Assembly (NCBI GenBank): GCA_012329085.1
Contig: JAAXQB010000326.1
Span: 1-5,713 of the forward strand
Length of the DNA stretch: 5,713 nt
Direction of reading: 5' to 3'
From: Methanosarcinales archaeon
GTDB lineage: Archaea > Halobacteriota > Methanosarcinia > Methanosarcinales > Methanosarcinaceae
The translations under genes were made by a program, and so were the position numbers. The number at the start of each line of letters is the position of its first letter. Position 1 is the first letter of the stretch. Positions 1 to 5,713 of the stretch are shown here, piece by piece. The notes below the pieces were generated by a model. The model was not told the DNA's origin. It ran no database searches and saw nothing but the letters and a program-made list of their open reading frames with translations.

Positions 1-130
1 AGTTATATACTAAACACTCATTCATTCTGAATGAGTTAAAGAAATTTTTAATTTCTTGACTGTCCATATTTTTCACAATATATATCATGGATTGAATTTT
101 TTCATTCATTATCATATGTATCTTTTTCAT
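1..130 (-). CDS. Unidentified protein, N-terminal part only (runs off the left edge)
   Basis: An open frame starts with ATG at 130-128 and stays open for 43 codons to the window edge, beginning MKKIHMIMNEKIQ. The start overlaps the TGA stop of the methyltransferase in an ATGA junction, the same arrangement as pseB-cupin, so it is probably the next gene of the operon and translationally coupled. There is only a weak purine-rich stretch (GAAGAAAGA) just upstream. Further in-frame ATG codons at residues 6 and 8 are alternative starts. The visible part is polar and has no signal peptide or motif that I recognise. By position it could be a later enzyme of nonulosonic acid synthesis such as an acetyltransferase, but nothing in the visible residues shows this. 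An 8-bp inverted repeat (16-23 and 29-36) lies within it and is probably incidental. Confidence 0.55.
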   Translation of the reverse strand, partial: MKKIHMIMNEKIQSMIYIVKNMDSQEIKNFFNSFRMNECLVYN

Positions 131-759
131 TCTTTCTTCAACAAAAAAACCTGATCAACAAGCTTTTCATCTTCTAAATAGGAATACTTCTTCTCTTTAA
201 CCAATTGTAAATTGGGAAATCTATCTAAATACAATTCTGCAAAATTAGTTTTCCAAAGTAATTCATCATGCCCCCTATAATCAACTTGTGTATATTCAGT
301 AGCAAAATATTCAGACCCCCATATATATTTCTTTGAACATCGGTAAATTTCATCTAAAACGCGATTAATATCTTGTGGCGATATATGTATCAAGACGCCT
401 GATGTAAATATCAAATCAAAATAAGCATCTTTAAATGGAATGTCAAAAGCTGATCCTTGTATTATATTGATTTCTTTTGTTCTCTCTTTTGCTTTTTCTA
501 CTGCATACCAATTGATTTCAATTCCATTTAAATTTTTAAAACCATTTTTTTGCAAAAGTAATAACTGATTTCCAACATTACTACCAACTTCGAGAATATT
601 ATTTAATTCCAAACCTGATAGGAATTCATTAATTTGCTCAGTTCTTGAAACTCCTATATTATTATGGATTGATTCATCTAACTCAACTAAATTTACTGTA
701 TTTCTATCCGTATATTCTTCGCCAAATTTTCCAGCCCATTCTTTTATTTGTTCTGTCAT
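127..759 (-). CDS. SAM-dependent methyltransferase, pseudaminic-acid-biosynthesis-associated type
   Basis: This 210-residue class I (Rossmann) methyltransferase probably acts in the cytoplasm on a nonulosonic-acid intermediate or product. The SAM-binding motif I is ILEVGSNVG at residues 55-63. An acidic residue for the ribose follows in NGIEIN (79-84), then GSAFDIPF (102-109) and the motif IV/post-I region FTSGVLIHI (118-126). The N-terminus (EQIKEWAGKFGEEYTDRN), the IHISP loop, EIYRCSKKYI (137-146) and YRGHDELLWK (161-170) match my recollection of the family annotated as pseudaminic acid biosynthesis-associated methylase (TIGR03587). Its true substrate is not established. The length is usual for that family. 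The start is supported by AAGGA about 8 bp upstream, overlapping the pseC stop codon. The gap to pseC is 10 bp, and the stop overlaps the next start as ATGA. Methylation of the sugar or of a pathway intermediate is inferred from context only. Confidence 0.85.
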   Translation of the reverse strand: MTEQIKEWAGKFGEEYTDRNTVNLVELDESIHNNIGVSRTEQINEFLSGLELNNILEVGSNVGNQLLLLQKNGFKNLNGIEINWYAVEKAKERTKEINIIQGSAFDIPFKDAYFDLIFTSGVLIHISPQDINRVLDEIYRCSKKYIWGSEYFATEYTQVDYRGHDELLWKTNFAELYLDRFPNLQLVKEKKYSYLEDEKLVDQVFLLKKE

Positions 760-769
760 TTTAATTTCC

Positions 770-1939
770 TTATTTTTTTATTTCAGATATTGTTTCTTTT
801 ACCGCATTAATCACATAAATTACCTCACTCTTTTCCATATTTGGAAAAAGAGGAAGCGTAATAATCCTATTAAATACATCTTCGGTTACTAAAAAATCCA
901 TTGGATTGACATCAATCCATTTTTGATAGCTCGTTCTCAAAGAGAACGAGCGATAATATGAAAAATGATATATTGGAATATAATGAAGATTAACCCCAAT
1001 ATTTTTTTCTCTCATCTTGCTAAAAAATTTATCTCTATTTACACCATTCAACAAAATCGTATAAATATGCCACGCGTGTTTAATATGAGGTTTAACAACT
1101 GGAATTTCTATTTCAGGAATATCCTTAAAAGCTTTATTATACATTTTCACAACATTCGCCCTTCCCATTATAAATTTATCCAATTTTTTCAATTGTGAAA
1201 TCCCTAATGCTGCTTGAAAATCCGTTATCCTATAATTTCTACCAAGAAATTTTAAATCATACGCCCATCCTGCCTCTGGTCCAAATCTATCCAAAGCACT
1301 CTTATCAATTCCATGATTTCTCAGCATTTTCAATTTTTCATAGAATTCTTTATTATTCGTAACTACTGCTCCACCTTCACCAGTTGTTATATGTTTTACT
1401 GGATGAAAACTGAATATAGTCATATCTGCAAAGTTTCCTATTTTTTTTCCTTTATATTCAGCACCAATTGCGTGGCATGCATCCTCAATTAAATATAAAT
1501 CATTCTCTTCAGCAATATTTTTTAGTTCTTCAATATCACATGGATGTCCTGCATAATCCACATAAATTATTGCTTTTGTCTTATCTGTGATCTTTTTCCT
1601 AATTTCATTAGGATTGATATTTCTTGTATCTTTTTCAATATCTACAAAAATTGGTTTTAAATTATTGTATAATGCCGCATTTGTCGTTGCTACAAAAGTA
1701 AAAGGCGTTGTAATAACTTCATGACCATATGGGATATTCAAAGTTTGAACTGCAATATCTAATGCACTCGTTCCAGAATTAACAGCAACTGCATATTCAC
1801 ACCCAACATATTTACATAATGCATCCTCAAATTCTTCTATTTTTGGTCCAGTAGTAATCCAATCACTTTTCAAAACTTTTATAACTTCATTTATGTCTTC
1901 TTCATCTATCGATTGGTGCCCATAAGGTATGAATTTCAT
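770..1939 (-). CDS. pseC: PseC-like UDP-4-amino-4,6-dideoxy-N-acetyl-beta-L-altrosamine transaminase
   Basis: This 389-residue PLP-dependent aminotransferase of the DegT/DnrJ/EryC1/StrS family transfers an amino group, normally from glutamate, to C4 of the 4-keto sugar nucleotide made by PseB. The substrate-end motif YGHQSIDEEDI (6-16) is PseC-like. NSGTSAL (54-60) binds the PLP phosphate, D153 in IEDACHAIGA contacts the pyridine nitrogen, and K182 in SFHPVKHITTGEGG is the Schiff-base lysine. GRNYRITDFQAALG (233-246) is the conserved family block. The FHPVKxITTxEGG form favours PseC over other sugar aminotransferases. The ATG follows the cupin stop directly (TAAATG), with GAGG 8 bp upstream. 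Residues 330-338 (RSFSLRTSY) come from a hairpin-forming 27-bp segment that looks inserted; without it the region reads HFSYYQKW...NPMDF, which resembles relatives as I remember them. All catalytic residues are present, so the protein is probably functional. Confidence 0.9.
   Translation of the reverse strand: MKFIPYGHQSIDEEDINEVIKVLKSDWITTGPKIEEFEDALCKYVGCEYAVAVNSGTSALDIAVQTLNIPYGHEVITTPFTFVATTNAALYNNLKPIFVDIEKDTRNINPNEIRKKITDKTKAIIYVDYAGHPCDIEELKNIAEENDLYLIEDACHAIGAEYKGKKIGNFADMTIFSFHPVKHITTGEGGAVVTNNKEFYEKLKMLRNHGIDKSALDRFGPEAGWAYDLKFLGRNYRITDFQAALGISQLKKLDKFIMGRANVVKMYNKAFKDIPEIEIPVVKPHIKHAWHIYTILLNGVNRDKFFSKMREKNIGVNLHYIPIYHFSYYRSFSLRTSYQKWIDVNPMDFLVTEDVFNRIITLPLFPNMEKSEVIYVINAVKETISEIKK
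925..955. repeat. 23-bp perfect palindrome flanked by GATA direct repeats, inside pseC
   Basis: On the plus strand, GCTCGTTCTC (929-938) and GAGAACGAGC (942-951) are perfect 10-bp inverted arms around the loop AAA. The hairpin is bracketed by GATA at 925-928 and GATA at 952-955. Palindrome plus one copy of the 4-bp repeat is 27 bp, exactly nine codons, so pseC stays in frame. The arms are much richer in G and C than the surrounding coding sequence. This is seen directly. That it is an insertion with a target duplication, rather than a template-switch product or coincidence, is inference. Confidence 0.7.
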
Positions 1940-2344
1940 TTATGTATCCTCAAATTTATGTGAAATTGTGTCACCTGATACTTCAGGCATTGTACTAAAT
2001 ACAACAATACTCGCTACACAATCACCAATATTCTTTACCGCGTGAGCAATATGCGGCGGCAAGTATATCAATTTATAATCTTCAGTATTCACATCAAGAA
2101 TTATTTTCTCTTTCTCTAATGTATTCACATCCTCCATAAATAGCATAATTTTCCCCATAACTATTGCAATCCATTCTTTTTTACACTTATGATAATGGTT
2201 TGCCCTAGTTTTCCCAGGATTTATCGAAACCAAATATGAATGCACACAATCGAAAGGTGTATCGTCATACTTCATAGAAATCAACTCAGAAAGCCAACCA
2301 TCGTCTCTGATATGTTTCTCACGATACAATTCCTTATATTTCAT
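1940..2344 (-). CDS. Small single-domain cupin, possible sugar-nucleotide isomerase/epimerase
   Basis: This 134-residue protein is a single cupin barrel. The first cupin motif appears as G44...H50-Y-H52...E57 in PGKTRANHYHKCKKEW, followed by G64K. The second is P96-P-H-x-A-H101 in LPPHIAHAVKNIG, giving the usual metal-binding set H50, H52, E57 and H101. The closest resemblance I can recall is to cupins related to dTDP-4-dehydrorhamnose 3,5-epimerase, including the C-terminal domain of CapF/WbjC and WxcM-like proteins. Substrate and reaction cannot be assigned from this. Its ATG overlaps the pseB stop as ATGA and its TAA abuts the pseC ATG with no gap, so the three proteins are probably made in concert. 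That placement suggests a role on the keto-sugar between PseB and PseC, or as a regulator of flux. It is not part of the standard six-enzyme pseudaminic acid pathway. Confidence 0.85.
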   Translation of the reverse strand: MKYKELYREKHIRDDGWLSELISMKYDDTPFDCVHSYLVSINPGKTRANHYHKCKKEWIAIVMGKIMLFMEDVNTLEKEKIILDVNTEDYKLIYLPPHIAHAVKNIGDCVASIVVFSTMPEVSGDTISHKFEDT

Positions 2345-3315
2345 GACTCATCTACTATTTTTTTAATTTCACTCTCTGTAAGCCATGTATCATTATTATC
2401 GCTTGTATATCGAAATCCTTCAGAAGGTGTTTTTTCATTCATAAAATTGTCCTTTTTCCAAAAAGAATGTTCTGGTTCAATAACGAAATAATTATTAAAT
2501 TCTTTAGTATGCCTAGCTTCATCTTCTGTTAAAAGAATTTCATGCAATTTCTCGCCAGAGCGAATTCCTATTATATTCTTTTTAGCATTCGGAGCTACAA
2601 TATTAGCCAGATCAATAACTTTCATACTTGGAATCTTAGGAACAAATATTTCGCCACCTTTCATGCGTGTGATACAATCCATGACAAAACGAACACCCTG
2701 TTCTAATGTAATCCAGAATCTTGTCATTCGATCATCTGTGATGGAAATTACACCATTTTTCTTTTGCTCTTTAAATAATGGGATTACACTCCCTCTACTA
2801 CCAATCACATTTCCATATCTAACACAACTAAATTTTACATTTTCTCTTCCTATATAAGCATTTCCTTGTGTGATCGATTTTTCTGCTACCATTTTTGTTG
2901 CACCATATAAATTCACTGGATGAACTGCTTTATCAGTACTAATCGCCATAACAATTTTAACAGAGTTATCAATAGCGGCATCAATCACATTTACAGTCCC
3001 ATCGACATTAGTTCTAATTGCTTCTATGGGATTGTATTCACACGCAGACACATGTTTTAAAGCTGCAGCATGAATAATTATATCAACACCACTTACAGCC
3101 CTATATAGGCGATCTTTATCTCGAACATCTCCTATTAGAAAACGAAGGCGTGAATCATCAAATTGGTTTTGCATCTCCATTTGTAACAATTCACCGCGTG
3201 AATAAATGCGTACGCTTTTTGGATTGTGTTCGTTCAAAAGAATTTCAGTAAATTTTTTACCGAATGATCCTGTCCCACCAGTTATTAATATCGTTTTATT
3301 ATCCAATATTGACAT
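2341..3315 (-). CDS. pseB: PseB-like UDP-N-acetylglucosamine 4,6-dehydratase (5-inverting)
   Basis: This 324-residue extended short-chain dehydrogenase of the PseB/FlaA1 type removes water from UDP-GlcNAc with inversion at C5, giving UDP-2-acetamido-2,6-dideoxy-L-arabino-hexos-4-ulose. The NADP-binding glycine motif GGTGSFG is at 13-19. IGDVRD (61-66) and HAAALKHV (82-89) follow. The catalytic STDKA lies at 126-130 (T127, D128, K129), with Y137 and K141 in LYGATK. RYGNVIGSRGSVIP, MTRFWIT (197-203) and GGEIFVPKIPSMK (220-232) are hallmark PseB blocks. The length is close to characterised relatives of roughly 330 residues. AGAGGAAG lies 4-5 bp before the ATG and only 1 bp separates it from the glycosyltransferase stop. 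Eleven of its 18 arginine codons are CGN, unlike its AGA/AGG-rich neighbours, which hints at a separate origin. No key residue is missing. Confidence 0.93.
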   Translation of the reverse strand: MSILDNKTILITGGTGSFGKKFTEILLNEHNPKSVRIYSRGELLQMEMQNQFDDSRLRFLIGDVRDKDRLYRAVSGVDIIIHAAALKHVSACEYNPIEAIRTNVDGTVNVIDAAIDNSVKIVMAISTDKAVHPVNLYGATKMVAEKSITQGNAYIGRENVKFSCVRYGNVIGSRGSVIPLFKEQKKNGVISITDDRMTRFWITLEQGVRFVMDCITRMKGGEIFVPKIPSMKVIDLANIVAPNAKKNIIGIRSGEKLHEILLTEDEARHTKEFNNYFVIEPEHSFWKKDNFMNEKTPSEGFRYTSDNNDTWLTESEIKKIVDES

Positions 3316-3316
3316 T

Positions 3317-4972
3317 TTACTTCCTCTTTTTTCTAATTATTTCTTCAATTAAATTAACAACTCGTTCTGTTGCTTTCCCATCTATTTTATAAAGATATTT
3401 TTCTATATATATCTTTCTATTATTTTTCAAATCTGAATCGTTTTCCAATAATTTTTCAATAGTTGATTTTAAAATACCCTCATTATAAACACCTAATGCC
3501 ACACCTTGTTCTACATAATCAACAACATCTAAATCTCCACTAAAATTTAAAACTATAACAGGCTTATTTAAAGCTATTGCTTCCATTGCCGTTGTAGAAT
3601 CTTTTATTATCATTAAATCACAAATAAATAACAACTCATAAGTATCAGAATCTTTTTGCATCATTATTGCATCAATACCAAACCTGCTTAAATAATCCTT
3701 AATCATCTTTGTATATTTTTGCCCTTCTCCAGGGTGTTGTTTTATAATTAAAGTTGCATTATCCATATTTTCTATCGCTACAACCACTTCTTTGAGATAA
3801 TTTATATTCTCCTCATAGCTTAATGCATGAGATTGTGTTGTCCAAAGGATAATTCTATGTGCTGGATTAATTCTATATTTTTTAAAAAACTCCTTTTTTG
3901 AATAGATTCTATTCACATGATGCAAGACATCATATCTTGGCTGCCCTGTAATTACAACTTGATTAGGGTCATAGATACTATTTTTGGTCAACAAGTCATA
4001 ATGATATTGTCCATATACACAAGTAAAATCTGGTATAATCTTTTTTATATCCTCTTTATCTTTTTTATTAAATATATATCCAAGATGCGTTGGTGTAATG
4101 ATGCCGTGTTGTATTGCTAAAGTTGGAACTTTCTTAATTTTAGATGCGATTATAATCGCTCTTTGAAAATCGCCATATTCATTTTCTATAAGGATTAAAT
4201 TTGGTTGCTCCACATCAATCATATTCTTTGCCATCTCGATATACTTAACAATATGCGGAAATGATAATTCGAAATAAGTTTCAAGTTCTCTATTTATTTG
4301 TTCATAATAATTTTGTTCATCACATATACACACATCCTTAAAAAGATTGTCTTGTTTTAAAACACCAAATGCTTCCTTAAAATATTTTTTAGAGAATTTC
4401 GTTTTCTTATACACATTAATGTTCCAATAAACATCAAATGGTTTATGTGTAACATACCAATACTTTAATTTTTCAACATAAATTTTCAAACTCGTCATTG
4501 GAGCTGTATTTAATATTGGATAGATACCTATTAAACTACATGTATTGCCATCACTCAATCTCTTTAAAATTGAATCAAAAAATGCATCAGTTTTTTTTAT
4601 GCAATTCGTGTCATAATCTATAATTTCTCTCCATTCTATATCTTGTGCAGTAACTACTATTTTCGGAATTTTTGGCCTAACTTTAATAAACTTATTATTA
4701 ATTTTAATAATAATCATTATTGATAACATTTTTAACAAATCGAAAAAAAATTCAACCTTTTTATAAACTGCTATTATATATTTATTATGACCATATACAA
4801 TACCTAAATCTTTATTCAGCAGTGAATGTATGCGATAATAAAATCTAATGTAGGGAATCCACCATAAAATAATACTTTCATAAGTAGTGAAATCTGCCAC
4901 AGATTTGCCACAATTCAACTTCTCTGTAGCAAGCTTATATGCATATTCAATATTATCATCGTGCTTTTTCAT
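3317..4972 (-). CDS. GT-B-type glycosyltransferase-like surface polysaccharide protein
   Basis: The protein has 551 residues from the ATG at 4972, or 555 from a GTG at 4984. I prefer the ATG: the bases before the GTG are only A and T, whereas the ATG has a weak AAGTGG 8 bp upstream. Numbered from the GTG form, the N-terminal half carries a paired tryptophan (WW, 41-42) and a hydrophobic stretch at about 79-100 that may seat it on the membrane. The C-terminal half looks like a GT-B nucleotide-sugar domain, with IENEYGD (266-272), QHG (292-294), GQPRYD (347-352), IKQHPGE (414-420) and KDSTTAMEAIALNKPVIVLN (461-480). These resemble CDP-glycerol glycerophosphotransferases, UDP-GlcNAc 2-epimerase-like folds and capsule transferases; I cannot choose a substrate. 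It is the first intact gene of the operon, 1 bp from pseB, and could transfer the nonulosonic acid made by its neighbours. Confidence 0.8.
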   Translation of the reverse strand: MKKHDDNIEYAYKLATEKLNCGKSVADFTTYESIILWWIPYIRFYYRIHSLLNKDLGIVYGHNKYIIAVYKKVEFFFDLLKMLSIMIIIKINNKFIKVRPKIPKIVVTAQDIEWREIIDYDTNCIKKTDAFFDSILKRLSDGNTCSLIGIYPILNTAPMTSLKIYVEKLKYWYVTHKPFDVYWNINVYKKTKFSKKYFKEAFGVLKQDNLFKDVCICDEQNYYEQINRELETYFELSFPHIVKYIEMAKNMIDVEQPNLILIENEYGDFQRAIIIASKIKKVPTLAIQHGIITPTHLGYIFNKKDKEDIKKIIPDFTCVYGQYHYDLLTKNSIYDPNQVVITGQPRYDVLHHVNRIYSKKEFFKKYRINPAHRIILWTTQSHALSYEENINYLKEVVVAIENMDNATLIIKQHPGEGQKYTKMIKDYLSRFGIDAIMMQKDSDTYELLFICDLMIIKDSTTAMEAIALNKPVIVLNFSGDLDVVDYVEQGVALGVYNEGILKSTIEKLLENDSDLKNNRKIYIEKYLYKIDGKATERVVNLIEEIIRKKRK

Positions 4973-5039
4973 ATTTATTGCCACTTTTTATTAAAAATTG
5001 AGAAATATACGCTTAATATAAAACATAGATATTTATAGA

Positions 5040-5447
5040 TTAACATTTTACCCTATTACCATACTTTCTTAAATTCCATAATGGATTCTATTTTTTATTT
5101 ATTTTGCTAAATGGCATTTTAAAAACATCTTCAAATGCATCTTTGAATTGACCTTTTTTAAATAATACAACAGCATTATATATCGTACTTAATAATGATG
5201 GATAAACAATATCTATATCATGAGTCAAACAAACCGCAAATTTTTTTCCTTTCGGATATTCAACATCTAAACCATTCTCTATTAAAAATTTAGATGCTTC
5301 TGGCTCTAAAACATTCCTCTGCTTGCTTGAATAATAAGAGAAACTATCATACTGATCTAAAATCAATGGATTGTATTCCTCTTTTTTCGTGAATAAATCC
5401 CATATATTTTTATTTTGCTTCAATATCTTAATCATATTTATACTCAT
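5040..5447 (-). pseudogene. Truncated polysaccharide-deacetylase-like protein (N-terminal third plus relic)
   Basis: From the ATG at 5447, which has GTGAGGT 4-5 bp upstream, 119 codons read to a TAG at 5090-5088. The sequence contains YNPLILDQYDSF and the block KKFAVCLTHDIDIVYPS. Its LTHDID is the first metal-binding/catalytic motif (HD) of NodB-type polysaccharide deacetylases found in surface-glycan clusters. Such proteins normally run to several hundred residues with further histidine motifs, all absent here. Past the TAG the same frame continues NPLWNLRKYGNRVKC before a TAA at 5042-5040. NPxWNF is what I expect right after this point in relatives, so the stop looks like a nonsense mutation and most of the domain has been deleted. 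The remnant should have no deacetylase activity. An upstream TTG at 5522 would extend the frame, but those codons belong to a different gene relic. Confidence 0.7.
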
Positions 5448-5591
5448 AATAACCTCACATTTTGTTCTTTTTATGTTTAAAATAAAATCTACAACTCTTG
5501 CATCAAAATGCTTCTTCAGCAATCATAAGTCTTTCTAAATGAAAAATGATTTTGAGATGCGAATAAATAAAATTTTTATATTTCCACTCAT
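5448..5591 (-). pseudogene. Decayed N-terminus of a glycosyltransferase
   Basis: An ATG at 5591, preceded by AAAGGA 8 bp upstream, opens a frame reading MSGNIKILFIRISKSFFI, then TAG (5537-5535), KDL, TGA (5525-5523), then LLKKHFDARVVDFILNIKRT. Ignoring the two stops, this matches the start of a family-4-like glycosyltransferase as I remember it (KILFIR, then LLKKHFDVRVVDF). Both stops could have arisen by single C-to-T changes (CAG to TAG, CGA to TGA). The rest of the enzyme is absent. After about 48 codons the same frame runs into the start of the deacetylase remnant, which implies an internal deletion joining two formerly adjacent genes. The open stretch after the second stop, joined to the deacetylase, looks like one small gene but is a fusion of two relics. 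Confidence 0.6.
5451..5458 (-). promoter_or_regulatory. Shine-Dalgarno site setting the deacetylase-remnant start
   Basis: The minus strand reads GTGAGGTT at 5458-5451, with GAGG ending 5 bp before the ATG at 5447. This is the best ribosome site near the beginning of the deacetylase-like frame and supports that ATG over the TTG at 5522, which is preceded directly by a stop codon and has no such site. Confidence 0.5.
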
Positions 5592-5679
5592 TTAAATATT
5601 CCTTTGTTTATTCAAATTTTATTGACATCAAACACATTTATAACCCCTTTCATATTTTATTATTTTTCATCACAACAAT

Positions 5680-5713
5680 TTAATCAATAAAAACGCTCAT
5701 TTGTTCAATCATG
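5680..5713 (-). CDS. Possible C-terminal end of an upstream gene (partial)
   Basis: At the right edge one minus-strand frame is open for ten codons (MIEQMSVFID) before a TAA at 5682-5680; the other two frames hit stops at once. Given the one-directional layout this could be the tail of the preceding glycan gene. Ten residues are too few to identify it, and chance openness cannot be excluded. The 88 bp between this stop and the glycosyltransferase relic hold no gene that I can support. Confidence 0.25.
   Translation of the reverse strand, partial: MIEQMSVFID

Noticed and set aside
16..36. 8-bp inverted repeat (ACTCATTC/GAATGAGT) near the left edge
   Set aside because: It lies inside an open frame, is AT-rich, has no following U-tract and is short enough to arise by chance.
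965..1198. Plus-strand open frame of 77 codons opposite pseC
   Set aside because: It lies entirely antisense to a well-supported enzyme gene and encodes low-complexity N/I/F-rich sequence with no family resemblance.
2240..2857. Plus-strand open frames opposite the cupin and pseB
   Set aside because: They are antisense shadows of strongly supported genes, with no recognisable motifs.
3917..4120. Plus-strand hydrophobic open frame opposite the glycosyltransferase
   Set aside because: The hydrophobicity follows from the complement of A-rich codons; the minus-strand gene explains the region.
4985..5039. Possible promoter before the glycosyltransferase (minus-strand TATATT or TTTATATT near 5022-5015)
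   Set aside because: A weak -35 match (TTAATC) at 17-bp spacing or an archaeal TATA box can be drawn, but such strings are expected in sequence this AT-rich.
5622..5645. Plus-strand TTGACA with a downstream TATAAC
   Set aside because: The spacing is only about 11 bp and no plus-strand gene lies downstream.
5592..5679. Minus-strand AAAGGGG site followed by a nine-codon frame, and a 34-codon stop-free stretch in another frame reaching about 5510
   Set aside because: The first is too short to be a gene. The second overlaps the glycosyltransferase relic in a different frame and matches nothing I recognise.

Overview
The window is an AT-rich stretch of prokaryotic DNA in which every supportable gene lies on the minus strand, so transcription runs from the right edge to the left edge. 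It looks like part of a surface-glycan or flagellin-glycan gene cluster. Genes are tightly packed, with ATGA overlaps, 0-10 bp gaps and Shine-Dalgarno sites of the GAGG/AAGGA type. The organism cannot be named from this sequence. The mix of families (PseB/PseC enzymes, a WW-type GT-B glycosyltransferase, a deacetylase carrying an LTHDID motif) is one I associate with methanogenic archaea and with anaerobic or AT-rich bacteria. That is recollection, not a search result.

Right part (about 5713-4985): a graveyard. The last ten codons of what may be an upstream gene reach a stop at 5680. Next comes a decayed N-terminus of a glycosyltransferase (5591-5448) with two in-frame stops. It runs in one frame into the N-terminal third of a polysaccharide-deacetylase-like protein (5447-5088). 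That gene is cut by an amber stop, and a short recognisable relic of its reading frame continues past the stop to about 5040.

Central and left part (4972-1): an apparently intact operon. In transcription order it encodes a 551-555 aa GT-B-type glycosyltransferase-like protein, PseB (UDP-GlcNAc 4,6-dehydratase/5-epimerase), a small cupin, PseC (PLP-dependent 4-aminotransferase), a SAM methyltransferase of the pseudaminic-acid-associated type, and an unidentified gene that leaves the window at base 1. PseB and PseC together make UDP-4-amino-4,6-dideoxy-N-acetyl-beta-L-altrosamine, the first committed intermediate of pseudaminic acid. The later genes (PseH, PseG, PseI, PseF) would be expected to the left, outside the window.

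The most unusual features are three. A 23-bp perfect hairpin flanked by a GATA direct repeat sits in frame in pseC and looks like a 27-bp insertion. A cupin is translationally wedged between PseB and PseC, which raises the possibility that the product is an isomer of, or differs from, ordinary pseudaminic acid. Arginine codon use in pseB differs clearly from its neighbours and suggests a mosaic origin.
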